Positions 17,672 through 26,354 of a stretch of DNA of 64,000 bases are shown here, one piece after another. Origin of the DNA: Phycisphaerae bacterium (lineage in GTDB: Bacteria; Planctomycetota; Phycisphaerae; Phycisphaerales; SM1A02). Made by a program: the position numbers and the translations under genes. The notes below the pieces were generated by a model. That model did not search any database and was not told the DNA's origin. It worked only from the letters and a program-made list of their open reading frames with translations. Each line of letters opens with the position of its first letter. Position 1 is the first letter of the stretch. The stretch spans positions 115,116 through 179,115 of the forward strand of contig JAEUIT010000003.1 in NCBI GenBank assembly GCA_016795035.1, given 5' to 3'.

Positions 17672-18601
17672 TCAGCGTGGAGGGGCGTTCGCCGCCTCGG
17701 CGCTCCGTTCGACCGCCTGCTGCACGAGCTGATCGGTGAGCGGCCGGACGATGCGATCGAGCGCGACCGCGCGGCTGGGCGGGTTCACCCGTTCGAGGAT
17801 CGTGTCGATGTCGCGCCGAAGCGCCGCGGCGCGGTCCTCGTCGGCGAGGTAGCGCTCGAGGATCGCGCGGGCCCCCTCGTCGATCGCGTCTGGGCGGCTC
17901 GGGTCGAGCCAGCCGGCGAGCCACGCGACGGTCACCTCATAGACCCAGTCGCCGTCGGGCAGTTCGTCGGGGGTGTACTCGACGAGCTTGGTCGCCACCT
18001 TCATGTCGAGGAGACGGTTCGCATCGGGCCACGTCATCGCGTCGGAGCCCGACTTCACCGCCTCGCGCACGATGCGCACGTCCTCGACCATCTTCATCAC
18101 GTACTCGACGACCGCCATCGTCGACTCTTGCGTGCGCCGCTCGAACTCGTTCAGCGTCGCGACGAGCTCGTCGCCCGACTTCTGACGGACCATCTTCTTC
18201 ACCTCGCGCGACGGCGTGAAGAAGGCGTGCACCCCGACGCCGCGCGGTCCCTTCACGATGCGCTCGGTGCCGCCCATGAAGATGTACGCCGCCGCGCTCG
18301 CGGCCTCGCGCACGCCGGCCTCGACGAACGTCGTCAGTTTCGCCTTGCGGATCTGTTCGCCCATCTTGAGGCCGGTCCCGAGGTCGCCGCCGGGCGAGTT
18401 GATCGAGACGGTCTTGACGTCGCCTTGGGCGAGGATCGTCGCGAGCGTGCCCTCGTCGCCCGGGCGGATCTCGCCGTCGATCTTGAGGACGTCGCCTTCG
18501 ACGGTGAGTTCGGCGGCGCGGGCCGCGCTCCCCCATTCGACGAGAAGCCCGAACGCAAGCCCGACGGCAACGGCGACGCGGACGAAGGCGGTTCCTCGCA
18601 T
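17672..18601 (-). CDS. Exported ClpP/crotonase-fold protease-like protein
   Basis: A 309-residue protein with a signal peptide (VAVAVGLAFGLLVEWGSAARA) and a ClpP-type core: SINSPGGDLGTGLKMGEQIR supplies the oxyanion loop, and EAASAAAYIFMGG carries the serine in the usual nucleophile position followed by the helix start; GVGVHAFF gives the histidine. The last 100 residues are helical and not recognised. The pattern matches periplasmic ClpP-like proteins that are found in many Gram-negative bacteria. Whether it is an active protease is not shown; the third catalytic residue is not assigned. Confidence 0.78.
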   Translation of the reverse strand: MRGTAFVRVAVAVGLAFGLLVEWGSAARAAELTVEGDVLKIDGEIRPGDEGTLATILAQGDVKTVSINSPGGDLGTGLKMGEQIRKAKLTTFVEAGVREAASAAAYIFMGGTERIVKGPRGVGVHAFFTPSREVKKMVRQKSGDELVATLNEFERRTQESTMAVVEYVMKMVEDVRIVREAVKSGSDAMTWPDANRLLDMKVATKLVEYTPDELPDGDWVYEVTVAWLAGWLDPSRPDAIDEGARAILERYLADEDRAAALRRDIDTILERVNPPSRAVALDRIVRPLTDQLVQQAVERSAEAANAPPR

Positions 18602-18727
18602 GGCCCTAGCGTACGAGCGTCGATGGAAACGCGAGCCGCAACGACGCGATCCCCGCGCGAGCGCCCATGAAACGACCGCCGCCCGCGAGAAGCCGGGGTC
18701 GGCTCGTCGCGGGCGGCGATCAGAGAA

Positions 18728-18817
18728 CGGACAGGGCGGGATTCGAACCCGCGATACCGCTAATTGCAGTATGACGGTTTAGCAAACCGTTCCCTTCAGC
18801 CTCTCGGGCACCTGTCC
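18728..18817 (-). tRNA. tRNA-Ser (anticodon GCU)
   Basis: Read on the minus strand, the 7-bp acceptor stem GGACAGG (18817-18811) pairs with CCTGTCC (18735-18729), with a G discriminator at 18728. The anticodon arm reads ACGGTTTGCTAAACCGT with GCT in the loop centre. A long variable arm (TACTGCAATTAGCGGTA region) marks a class II tRNA, and the T arm GCGGGTTCGAATCCCGC is canonical. CCA is not encoded. It reads AGC/AGU codons. Confidence 0.95.
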
Positions 18818-18900
18818 TTCACGAAGCGGGGCGTGAGGATACCAGTCGACCTCATGCCTCGCCAGAGCCGCTGTCGCGACGTCCGAATACGATCGGCCCG

Positions 18901-20889
18901 ATGAGCCTCGCGCTCGAGCAACTTCTTCATGCGGAGGGCCCGATCGCCCGGCGTTTGCCGGGATTCGAAGCCCGTCCGCAGCAACGCCGAATGGCCGAGG
19001 CGATCGAGGAGACGTTCGCGCGGCGCGGTCGTCTGCTCGTCGAGGCGGGAACGGGCGTCGGCAAGAGTTTCGGGTATCTCCTGCCTGCGATTCGCCGCAT
19101 CGCCGACCACCGCGAGCGCGTCGTCATCTGCACCGCGACGATCAGCCTGCAGGAACAGCTCATCGAGAAGGACATTCCGCTCCTCCGCGGCGCGACGCCG
19201 GACGAGTTCAGCGCCGTCCTCGTGAAGGGCCGCGGCAACTACCTCTCGAAGCGGCGGCTGAAGCTCGCGGTCGAGCGCGCCGACCGCCTCCTCGTCGACG
19301 ACGACGAGCGCCATTCCCTCGACATCATCGACGCGTGGGCCGCGACCACCGACGACGGCACGCTCGCGACGCTCCCGGTGCTGCCGCGCCCGGGCGTCTG
19401 GGACCACGCGCAGAGCGACGCCGACAACTGCATGGGTCGGCGTTGCCCGACGTACGAGGACTGCTTCTACCAGCGGGCGCGGCGGCGCATGGAGAACGCC
19501 GACATCCTCGTCTGCAACCACTCGATCTTCTTCGCGGACCTCGCGCTGCGCATGCGCGGAAGCGGCCTTCTTCCGGCGTATCAGCACGTCGTCCTCGACG
19601 AGGCGCACGCGGTCGAGGATGTCGCGGCCGAGCACTTCGGCCTGCGCTTCTCGGAGGGGGCCGTGCGCCGGCTCCTCCGCCAGCTGCTCTCGGCCACGAG
19701 CGGCAAGGGGTTCCTCTCCGCGTTGCAGCTCAAGGACGGCGCCACCGAGCCCGTCGATCACGCGTGCCGCACGGTGCTGACGTGCGAGGACTACGTCGCC
19801 GATCTCTTCGATGGCCTCTGGCGACACCTGGCCGAACGGCGCGACGGCAACGGCCGCGTGCGCGTGCCGAATCTCGTCGAGAACCGTCTCGGCCCCGAGC
19901 TCAAGTCGCTCGCCGACCAGCTGAAGCTCATGAAGGAGCGCGTGGCCCGCGAGGCCGACGAGTTCGAGCTCAACTCGTTCTCGCAGCGGGCCCTCGACCT
20001 GTCGCTTGCGGCGCAGCTCCTCCTCGGCCAGGAGATCGAGGGCTGCGTCTACTGGATCGACGAAGGCAAGAAGTCGATCCCCGGCCGCCGCGGTCTCGTC
20101 TCGCTCTGCGCCGCGGCGATCGACGTCGCGCCGGTCCTTCGCCAGCAGCTCTTCGGCCGCGAAGTGTCGACGATCCTCACGAGCGCGACGCTCGCCGCCG
20201 GCAACGGGGACTTCACGCACGTCCGCGCGCGGCTCGGCTGCGACGACGCGGTCGAACTCTCGCTCGGAAGCCCGTTCGACCACGCGGCGCTCATGACCGC
20301 GATCGTCGACCGCACGATGCCCGACCCGAGCTCGCGCGGCTACGTCGAGGCGCTCGTGCCGCGCATCCTGAAGCACGTGCGCGAGACCGACGGCGGCGCG
20401 TTCGTCCTCTTCACGAGCTTCTCGATGCTCAACGACGTCGTCGAGCGCCTGCGCCCGACGCTCGAGCGAGAGGGGTTCCCGCTCTTCGTGCATGGCGCCG
20501 GCGGACCCCGCGGCCTGCTGCTTCGGCGCTTCCGCGAGTCGGAGCGCGGTGTCCTCTTCGGCACCTCGAGCTTCTGGCAGGGCGTCGACGTGCGCGGCCG
20601 CGCGCTCCGCAACGTCATCATCACGAAGCTGCCGTTCGACGTACCCGACCGGCCGATCGTCGAGGCGCGGCACGAACTCATCGAAGCCCGCGGCGGAAGC
20701 CCGTTCGCCGAGGATCAGTTGCCCCGCGCGGTGATCCGCTTCAAGCAGGGGATCGGCCGTCTCGTGCGGAGCGCCACCGACGCCGGGCGCGTCGTCGTCC
20801 TCGATCCGCGCATCGTGACGAAGGGCTACGGGAGATCGTTCCGCGACGCGCTGCCGGAGGGCGTGAGGCTCGTCGAAGACGACCTCTGA
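18901..20889 (+). CDS. dinG: DinG/XPD-type ATP-dependent DNA helicase
   Basis: A 662-residue superfamily 2 helicase. Walker A is GTGVGKS (50-56), motif II is DEAH (233-236), and the C-terminal domain contains FTSFSMLNDVVERLRPTL, FGTSSFWQGVDVRG and the final FKQGIGRLVRSATDAGRVVVLDPR. The insertion for an iron-sulfur cluster is present with cysteines at 177, 182 and 188 (CMGRRCPTYEDC). The first of the four usual ligands, expected in the KGRGNYL motif, is Ser116. Function: 5'-3' unwinding in repair and R-loop or replication-fork conflicts. ATG 18901 begins a compact N-terminus (ALEQLLHAEGPIARRLPGFE). The last 64 bases overlap the convergent transporter gene. Confidence 0.87.
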   Translation: MSLALEQLLHAEGPIARRLPGFEARPQQRRMAEAIEETFARRGRLLVEAGTGVGKSFGYLLPAIRRIADHRERVVICTATISLQEQLIEKDIPLLRGATPDEFSAVLVKGRGNYLSKRRLKLAVERADRLLVDDDERHSLDIIDAWAATTDDGTLATLPVLPRPGVWDHAQSDADNCMGRRCPTYEDCFYQRARRRMENADILVCNHSIFFADLALRMRGSGLLPAYQHVVLDEAHAVEDVAAEHFGLRFSEGAVRRLLRQLLSATSGKGFLSALQLKDGATEPVDHACRTVLTCEDYVADLFDGLWRHLAERRDGNGRVRVPNLVENRLGPELKSLADQLKLMKERVAREADEFELNSFSQRALDLSLAAQLLLGQEIEGCVYWIDEGKKSIPGRRGLVSLCAAAIDVAPVLRQQLFGREVSTILTSATLAAGNGDFTHVRARLGCDDAVELSLGSPFDHAALMTAIVDRTMPDPSSRGYVEALVPRILKHVRETDGGAFVLFTSFSMLNDVVERLRPTLEREGFPLFVHGAGGPRGLLLRRFRESERGVLFGTSSFWQGVDVRGRALRNVIITKLPFDVPDRPIVEARHELIEARGGSPFAEDQLPRAVIRFKQGIGRLVRSATDAGRVVVLDPRIVTKGYGRSFRDALPEGVRLVEDDL

Positions 20890-23528
20890 CCGAGACGTCG
20901 CACGCGCAGGAGATGCAGGATCGCGGGCAGGACCCACACGCTCGTCGCGAGGCAGACGAGGCTGCCGACGACCATGATCCATCCGAGCCCGCGCATGCCC
21001 TGATGGCTCGCGAAGATCTGCCCGCCGAAGCCGATCGCGGTCGTGAGCGCGGTGAAGACGACCGCGCCGCGCGTGCCGCCGAAGTCGATCTCCGCGTTGC
21101 CGCTCGCCTCGTCCTCCTTCGCGCGGTGAAGGAGGTGGATGTTCGAGTCGATGCCGAGCCCGATGAGGATCGGGATGCCGAAGAAGTTCGCGAGAGAGAG
21201 CGGGATGCCGAGCACCGTGAGGGCGCCGAGCGTGAGGGCGATGCCGACGAGGAGCGTGCCGGTGCAGAGCGCGACGGCTCCGATCGAGCGGAAGTCGAGC
21301 CAGGTGACGAGCGCGACCGCGAGCACCGACAGGAGCGAGATCCCGAGGAAGGCGCGGGTCATGTCGTTGATCGACTCCGACTGCGTGATCGGCACGCCGG
21401 TCGCGCGCGGATCGACGCGGCGCATCGCCGCCACGAACTCCTTCAGCGGCTCGAGCTCCCAGGTGTCGCCCGCGGGAATGAGCTGGACGAGCAGCCGTCC
21501 CGACGGGCTCACGAAGCGCGCCCGAAGCGCGTCGGGAAGGACGTCGCGGAGCGGCAACGTGGAGCCGACGAGGATCGCCCGGGCTGCGCTCTGCACGCGC
21601 GCGAAGGTCTCGTCGCGGCGGGCGCGGGCGGCCTCGTCGTCGGCGGAGAAGGGGTGCGCCGCGGCGGCGTCGAGGCGCTCGGAGAGCGACCGGAGCGTCT
21701 GTCGTTCGGCGTCGCTCGCGCGGCTTCCGGAGAGGGTCGCGAGGAGCCGCAGCCGATTCGCCGCGGCCGCGAGCTGCGGCGGCGGCCACGAGCGCGCGGG
21801 ATCCTTCGGCGCGGGGCCGAGATCCGCCGCGGCGGCGGCGAGCCGCGCGACGAGCGCCGACCGCGCCTCGCTCGTCGGCTTCACGATGTCGAACGCGCTG
21901 CGGATGTGGCCGATCGCGGGCTCCTTCGTCGCGCGTTCGATGACGGCGAGCGTCTCGGCCTCGGTGTCGGTCGGCACGGCGCCGAACCACGACAGGCTCG
22001 AGGAGTCGGCGAGCACGCGGCGCTCCCAGCGCACGCTGTCGAGGTCCTGCGCCTGGAGCTTCAGGAGATTCGACTCGAAGCGCAGCGCGAGCGGCGCGAG
22101 CGCGATCGCGCCGAGCGTCGCGACGGCTGCCACGACGAGCGCGGCCTTCGCCATGCCGCGATGCCGCGCGACCGACCCGAGCGGCACGGGCACGTCGAGC
22201 ACCGGTTTCGGCGTGCGCCGCGAGTCGAACACCACGAGGAGCGCCGGCAACGTGGTGACCATCGCGATCGCGCAGAGGAGGAGCCCGGCGCCGGCGATGA
22301 TGCCCAGCTCGCGCAGTCCGCCGAAGTTCGAGAAGATCGCGAGGATGAAGACGGCGGCGCTCGTGACCGCGCCGGTGATCGTGCCGACCGCGGCGGTCGC
22401 GAGCGTGCGCCGCACGCTGTCGACCACCGAGTGCGTCGCCCGGAGCTCGGTGTAGCGGCTGACGACATGGATGCCGTAGTCGAGGCCGGCGCCGATCAGG
22501 ACGAGCATGAAGACCATCGAGAGGAGCGTGAGCCGCCCGACGAGGAGCGCGGCCGCGCCTTGCGTCCACCCGATCGCGATCGCGAAGGCGAGCACGGCGA
22601 GGAGCGGTCGTCGCCAATCGCGATACATGACGACGCACAGGACCGCCACGATCCCGAGGCCGAACGCGAACGAGATCGTGGTGTCGCCGGTGCTCGTCAC
22701 GAGCTCGTCGGCCTGCAGCACCGGCTTTCCCGTCAATCCGATCTCGACGTTCGGATGCGCGCGTTGCACCTCGGCGATCGCCGCGCGGATCTCGCCGAGC
22801 GGGCCTTCGATGGCGGCAAGCGTCGAGAAATCCTTGCGCGGGAGGATCGCGACGAAGAGAAGCCGACCGGTGTCGGACGCGAGGTACTCGGGAGCGCGGA
22901 CCTTCGCGAGGGGAAGACCGGGCTCCGCGCCGCGGGCCGCCTCCATCACGCTGGCGACGGCGTCGTAGAGAAGGAGCGACGTCGCGCCGAGCGTGCGCGC
23001 CTCGTCGGGCGGAAGGCTCGTGAGCGCGCCGGCCCCGAGGCGGTCCATCGCCGCGTTCGCCTCCTCGAGCCAGTTCGTTCCGGTCGCGAGCGAGCGGAGG
23101 CCGGTGGCGGCGTCGGCCAAGCCCGCGAGTTGGGTGTCGTCCGCCGCGCGGGCCGACAGCCGCCATGCTTCCTCCGGCTCGATGCGCCCATAGACGCCGG
23201 GAAGGTCGGGCATCGCGCGTAGCGCGGTCACGAGCGCGTCGACCGCGTGCTCCGCCTCGGCGCGGTGGCCCTTCGTGTCGACGACGGCATAGAGGTACTC
23301 GAGATCGCCGAACTCCTCGAGGAAGGCGAGATAGTCCTTCATCCAGGGCCGGTCGCGCGAGATGAGCGAGTCGGTGTTCGCGTCGAGCGGAAGACGCGTC
23401 ACGCCCAGCCAGCCGCCGACGAGGCCGAGCAACGCGGAGGTGACGATGACGAGCCACGGCCGGCGCGTCACGAGCCGTGCGACGAACGCGGTCCAGCCCC
23501 TCGGCTCGCCGGCCTCGTGGTCGGTCAT
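20826..23528 (-). CDS. MMPL/RND-superfamily lipid transporter
   Basis: A 900-residue membrane protein with the RND duplication. Each half has one helix, a large periplasmic loop, and five more helices. The conserved acidic proton-relay motifs are visible as LIGAGLDYGIHVVSRY in the first half and LIGLGIDSNIHLLHR in the second. The family moves hydrophobic molecules such as hopanoids or other lipids to the outer membrane; the exact substrate is unknown. The start ATG overlaps the pyrC stop (ATGA), so it is translated from the lipoprotein-pyrC-transporter transcript. Its 3' end overlaps dinG on the opposite strand. Confidence 0.88.
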   Translation of the reverse strand: MTDHEAGEPRGWTAFVARLVTRRPWLVIVTSALLGLVGGWLGVTRLPLDANTDSLISRDRPWMKDYLAFLEEFGDLEYLYAVVDTKGHRAEAEHAVDALVTALRAMPDLPGVYGRIEPEEAWRLSARAADDTQLAGLADAATGLRSLATGTNWLEEANAAMDRLGAGALTSLPPDEARTLGATSLLLYDAVASVMEAARGAEPGLPLAKVRAPEYLASDTGRLLFVAILPRKDFSTLAAIEGPLGEIRAAIAEVQRAHPNVEIGLTGKPVLQADELVTSTGDTTISFAFGLGIVAVLCVVMYRDWRRPLLAVLAFAIAIGWTQGAAALLVGRLTLLSMVFMLVLIGAGLDYGIHVVSRYTELRATHSVVDSVRRTLATAAVGTITGAVTSAAVFILAIFSNFGGLRELGIIAGAGLLLCAIAMVTTLPALLVVFDSRRTPKPVLDVPVPLGSVARHRGMAKAALVVAAVATLGAIALAPLALRFESNLLKLQAQDLDSVRWERRVLADSSSLSWFGAVPTDTEAETLAVIERATKEPAIGHIRSAFDIVKPTSEARSALVARLAAAAADLGPAPKDPARSWPPPQLAAAANRLRLLATLSGSRASDAERQTLRSLSERLDAAAAHPFSADDEAARARRDETFARVQSAARAILVGSTLPLRDVLPDALRARFVSPSGRLLVQLIPAGDTWELEPLKEFVAAMRRVDPRATGVPITQSESINDMTRAFLGISLLSVLAVALVTWLDFRSIGAVALCTGTLLVGIALTLGALTVLGIPLSLANFFGIPILIGLGIDSNIHLLHRAKEDEASGNAEIDFGGTRGAVVFTALTTAIGFGGQIFASHQGMRGLGWIMVVGSLVCLATSVWVLPAILHLLRVRRLGQRSSSTSLTPSGSASRNDLP

Positions 23529-24910
23529 CCGTGGTGCCCGCGGGCGTCGGCCCGCCCCGAGCCCACGCTCGCCATGCCGCGCTCGTCGGGAAGCTCGAAG
23601 CGCACGTCGCCGCCGACGATCGTGTGCGTCGCCCGCGCGTGGAGCGGCCAGCCGTCGAACGGGCAGTTGCGCGAGCGCGACGCGAACGACGCGAGGTCGA
23701 CCGTGTACGGGCTCGTGGGGTCGATGATCGTGATGTCGGCGATGCCGCCGACCGAGAGGGTTCCGATGCCGTGAAGCTCGGGGCGCGCGTCGAGTCCGCA
23801 GAGTCGCGCCGGCTCGAGCGTCATCATCGCGATGAGCCTCGGCCAGTCGATCACGCCGTCGTCGACGAGCGCCTTCACGTAGAGGCCGAGCGCGCACTCG
23901 AGCCCGATGATGCCGAAGGGGGCCGACGAGAAGTCGCGGGCCTTCTCCGCCTGCGTGTGCGGCGCGTGGTCGGTGGCCAACACCGTGATGGTGCCGTCCG
24001 CGACCGCGCGCTTGAGATCGGCGATGTCCTGCGCCGTTCGAAGCGGCGGGTTCATCTTCGCGTTCGTGTTGTAGCCGTCGCAGGCGGCGTCGGTCAGGAG
24101 CAGGTGGTGCGGCGCGACCTCGCCGCTCACCGGCTGCCCTTCGGCGCGGGCGCGGCGGAGGATCTCGGCGCTCCCGCCCGAACTCAGGTGCTGCGCGTGG
24201 TAGCGGGCGCCGATCGAGCGGTTGAGTCGGCAATCGCGCTCGAGCATCACCTCCTCGGCGACCGCGGGCCAGCCCGCGAGGCCGAGCCGCGCCGCGAGCG
24301 GACCGGCATTCATCACGCCACCCGGCGTCAACGTCGCATCCTGGCAATGCTGCATGAAGGCGCGGCCGATGCTCTTCACGACCGACAGCACCATGCGCAT
24401 CATCTCGGCGCTCGCGATGCCGTCGCCGTCGTCGGAGAAGGCGACGGCGCCGATGTTCGCCATCGCGGCCATCGGCGCGAGCTGCTCGCCCTTGCGTCCG
24501 ACCGTCGCGGCGCCGACCGAGTAGACCCGCGCCTGGAGGGCCTCGCGGGCGCGCATGCGCACGAACTCGATCATCGCCGGCGTGTCGAGCGTGGGCGTCG
24601 TGTTCGGCATGCAGCAGACGGTGGTGAATCCGCCGCGCGCCGCCGAGGTCGCGCCGGTGCGGATCGTCTCCTTCGCCTCGCCGCCGGGCTCGCGCAGATG
24701 GACATGCGGATCGATGAGGCCAGGCACGACGAGCCGATCGTGGCACTCGATCGTCCGCTCGGCGTCGTGCTTCGAGAGCGCGCCGTGGCGGAAGGAGATC
24801 GCGGCGATCTTGCCGTCGTGCACAAGGACGTCGCCCACGGCGTCGGTGTCGCTCGCGGGATCGATGATGCGGCCGCCTCGAAGGAGGAGCGAGGAGAGAA
24901 GCGAGGTCAT
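23525..24910 (-). CDS. pyrC: Dihydroorotase
   Basis: A 461-residue class I dihydroorotase, which cyclises carbamoyl-aspartate in pyrimidine synthesis. The metal-binding HxH lies in GLIDPHVHLREPG, the next ligand region is CCMPNTTPTLDT with HAQHLSS and ATDHAPHTQAEK carrying further histidine/aspartate ligands. The C-terminal IGTLSVGGIADITIIDP is the amidohydrolase tail. A long open frame continues upstream, but the ATG at 24910, which overlaps the stop of the preceding lipoprotein gene (ATGA), starts exactly at the beta-sandwich segment LLLRGGRIIDP. The neighbours have no evident tie to pyrimidine synthesis. Confidence 0.93.
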   Translation of the reverse strand: MTSLLSSLLLRGGRIIDPASDTDAVGDVLVHDGKIAAISFRHGALSKHDAERTIECHDRLVVPGLIDPHVHLREPGGEAKETIRTGATSAARGGFTTVCCMPNTTPTLDTPAMIEFVRMRAREALQARVYSVGAATVGRKGEQLAPMAAMANIGAVAFSDDGDGIASAEMMRMVLSVVKSIGRAFMQHCQDATLTPGGVMNAGPLAARLGLAGWPAVAEEVMLERDCRLNRSIGARYHAQHLSSGGSAEILRRARAEGQPVSGEVAPHHLLLTDAACDGYNTNAKMNPPLRTAQDIADLKRAVADGTITVLATDHAPHTQAEKARDFSSAPFGIIGLECALGLYVKALVDDGVIDWPRLIAMMTLEPARLCGLDARPELHGIGTLSVGGIADITIIDPTSPYTVDLASFASRSRNCPFDGWPLHARATHTIVGGDVRFELPDERGMASVGSGRADARGHHG

Positions 24911-25539
24911 GGCGTGGGTCGTTCGTCGGAAGGGGAGTCGAACGGATCGGACGTTTCGGCGCCGACCGGGCGGTAGGGATCGGCGAGGCCCGAGCCTTGG
25001 ATCCAGATGGCGTCGGCGGTGATCACGGCCACGGTCTTCGGCGCCTTGATGCGGGCAAGGACTCGTTCGCTCGCGCCAGAGTCGGTCGCGAGCTCGCGCT
25101 GGAGGTCGACCGAGAGCGTCGTGGTCGCGACCGTGCCGTGGACGAGCGCGCGGCGTCCGAGCGCGTTGCGCGGCGCGTACGACTGGCCGCCGGCGAAACG
25201 AACGTAGGCCTCGCTGCCGGAGACGTCGCGGAGGCGGAGCCACGCACCGCGGATGGTGTCGACGGCGTCGACCGTGCCGTCGACCGTCACCGCGCCAGTG
25301 ACGGGCGACGAGTCGAGCAGGCCGAGGGAGACGAGCGGCGCCGTGGCGGGATCGACATCGGAGCCGTAGCGCGACCAGTGGTCGCGGGCCGACTCCGCGA
25401 TCGTCGGCGTCTTGCACCCGACGGTGAGGAGCGCCGTCGCAAGGCCGGCGAGGAGAAGGCTCGCGCCATACGCGCGTCGGCCGCGGGGCGAGAGGGCGGG
25501 GCGGGCCGCCGAGGCGATTCGGAGGTGACGACGAAGCAT
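24907..25539 (-). CDS. Predicted lipoprotein, first gene of the pyrC operon
   Basis: A 210-residue protein. An Arg-rich start and a hydrophobic helix (ASLLLAGLATALLTVGC) end in a good lipobox, so the mature protein starts at Cys. The body is beta-rich, with a segment like DGTVDAVDTIRGAWLRLRDV and ALVHGTVATTTLSVDLQRELA. No family is recognised. ATG 25539 is preferred over an ATG 90 bases upstream because it places the signal helix close to the N-terminus. The stop overlaps the pyrC start by four bases. Confidence 0.7.
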   Translation of the reverse strand: MLRRHLRIASAARPALSPRGRRAYGASLLLAGLATALLTVGCKTPTIAESARDHWSRYGSDVDPATAPLVSLGLLDSSPVTGAVTVDGTVDAVDTIRGAWLRLRDVSGSEAYVRFAGGQSYAPRNALGRRALVHGTVATTTLSVDLQRELATDSGASERVLARIKAPKTVAVITADAIWIQGSGLADPYRPVGAETSDPFDSPSDERPTP

Positions 25540-25590
25540 GCGGCGGTCGGGGGCGATGATAACGGCGCGGCGACGCCCGCTTCGCGCAGG

Positions 25591-25626
25591 CCAAAACGAA
25601 CATCGCCCGCGCGTGTGCGCGGGCGA
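25591..25626 (-). terminator. Terminator of the Cys-rich lipoprotein gene
   Basis: A perfect 10-bp stem TCGCCCGCGC (25603-25612) and GCGCGGGCGA (25617-25626) with loop GTGT. On the minus strand it is followed by TGTTCGTTTTGG. It separates the gene ending at 25696 from the lipoprotein-pyrC operon. Confidence 0.75.
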
Positions 25627-25695
25627 CATTCATGATTCTGCCTCATGCAACGAGTTGCTGGAGAGGCGGTTCGGTCGGGCCTTCACGGCCGCGAC

Positions 25696-26040
25696 TTACT
25701 TCTGGCAGGAGCTCGAGCTCTTGCAGCAGCCGGAGCCGCTGACGGCGCCCGGGGCGGCCGTCGTCTTGTCCTTGCTGCAGCAGCCGGAGCCGCTGACGGC
25801 GCCCGGAGCGGCAGTGTTGGCGGCGTCCTTGGTGCAGCTCGAGGCCGAACCCTTGCAGCAGCCCGAGCCGTTCACGGCGCCGGGAGCGGCAGCAGCCTTA
25901 TCGCACGACGCCTTGTCGCACGACTTGGTGCAGGTCGAGTTCGAGACGGCGCCGGGGGCGGCGTCGTTGGTCTTGTTGTTCTGGCAACCGGCGAGACAGG
26001 CGACGAGAGCGAGAGCGGCGAACGAAGCAACGAGTTTCAT
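25696..26040 (-). CDS. Small Cys-rich repeat lipoprotein
   Basis: The 114-residue product has a signal peptide with lipobox (ALVACLAGC). The mature part is built from four imperfect repeats of AAPGAVSGSGCC, each followed by a Lys/Ser-rich stretch with another cysteine pair or single cysteine (CTKSCDKASCDKA, SSCTKDAANT). It carries 14 cysteines in the mature part by my count. I know no named family. Repeated CC pairs suggest metal binding or a disulfide-linked surface polymer; both are guesses. CAGGAG lies about ten bases before the ATG. The DNA repeats are in phase with the protein repeats, so copy number could vary. Confidence 0.75.
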   Translation of the reverse strand: MKLVASFAALALVACLAGCQNNKTNDAAPGAVSNSTCTKSCDKASCDKAAAAPGAVNGSGCCKGSASSCTKDAANTAAPGAVSGSGCCSKDKTTAAPGAVSGSGCCKSSSSCQK

Positions 26041-26354
26041 GTCCAATGACTCCTGAAAAAAGGTCCGACGAGGTGTGAGCCTTCGCGAGCGGTTGACTCG
26101 CCGCCACACAGGGCTCACAGAGAGCCGAGCGAGGCCAGCTCGATGGTTGTCATGAGAGCCCGCGTCGTGCCCCCACACTGGGGGCGCCTACGGATCGGGT
26201 CCGACGCGGCTTCAACGGAGGAAGCGTACCGGAGTTGCATATCGGCCACCAACTCTTCTGGGCTTTCTTTGCTAGTGCGGATACGCAGGTCCAGTCGGTC
26301 TTCGGTCCGGCATGCGGCAGCGAGTTGCCGGACCTTGGGCTACTGTCCAAGACG
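26041..26354. other. Divergent intergenic region before uvrC
   Basis: This gap must contain promoters for the lipoprotein (minus) and uvrC (plus). A 9-bp stem GGTCCGGCA (26304-26312) and TGCCGGACC (26326-26334) lies about 20 bases ahead of the chosen uvrC start and could be a 5' leader hairpin. The plus frame is open from 26235, so a longer UvrC N-terminus cannot be fully excluded. No other feature is clear. Confidence 0.5.

Noticed and set aside
18728..18817. tRNA-Ser as attachment site of an integrated element
   Set aside because: No integrase gene, no direct repeat of the tRNA 3' end and ordinary core genes on both sides.
18796..23457. A 1553-residue minus-strand open frame across dinG and the transporter
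   Set aside because: It crosses two well-supported genes in other frames and has typical shadow composition rich in Arg, Ala and His.
25696..26040. Metallothionein
   Set aside because: The cysteines are numerous, but the protein has a signal peptide and lipobox and a repeat plan unlike bacterial metallothioneins; metal binding stays a guess.
26235..26354. Longer UvrC N-terminus starting at 26235
   Set aside because: The added 40 residues contain a leader hairpin at DNA level and no recognisable domain; ATG 26355 starts the low-complexity extension more simply. Not fully excluded.
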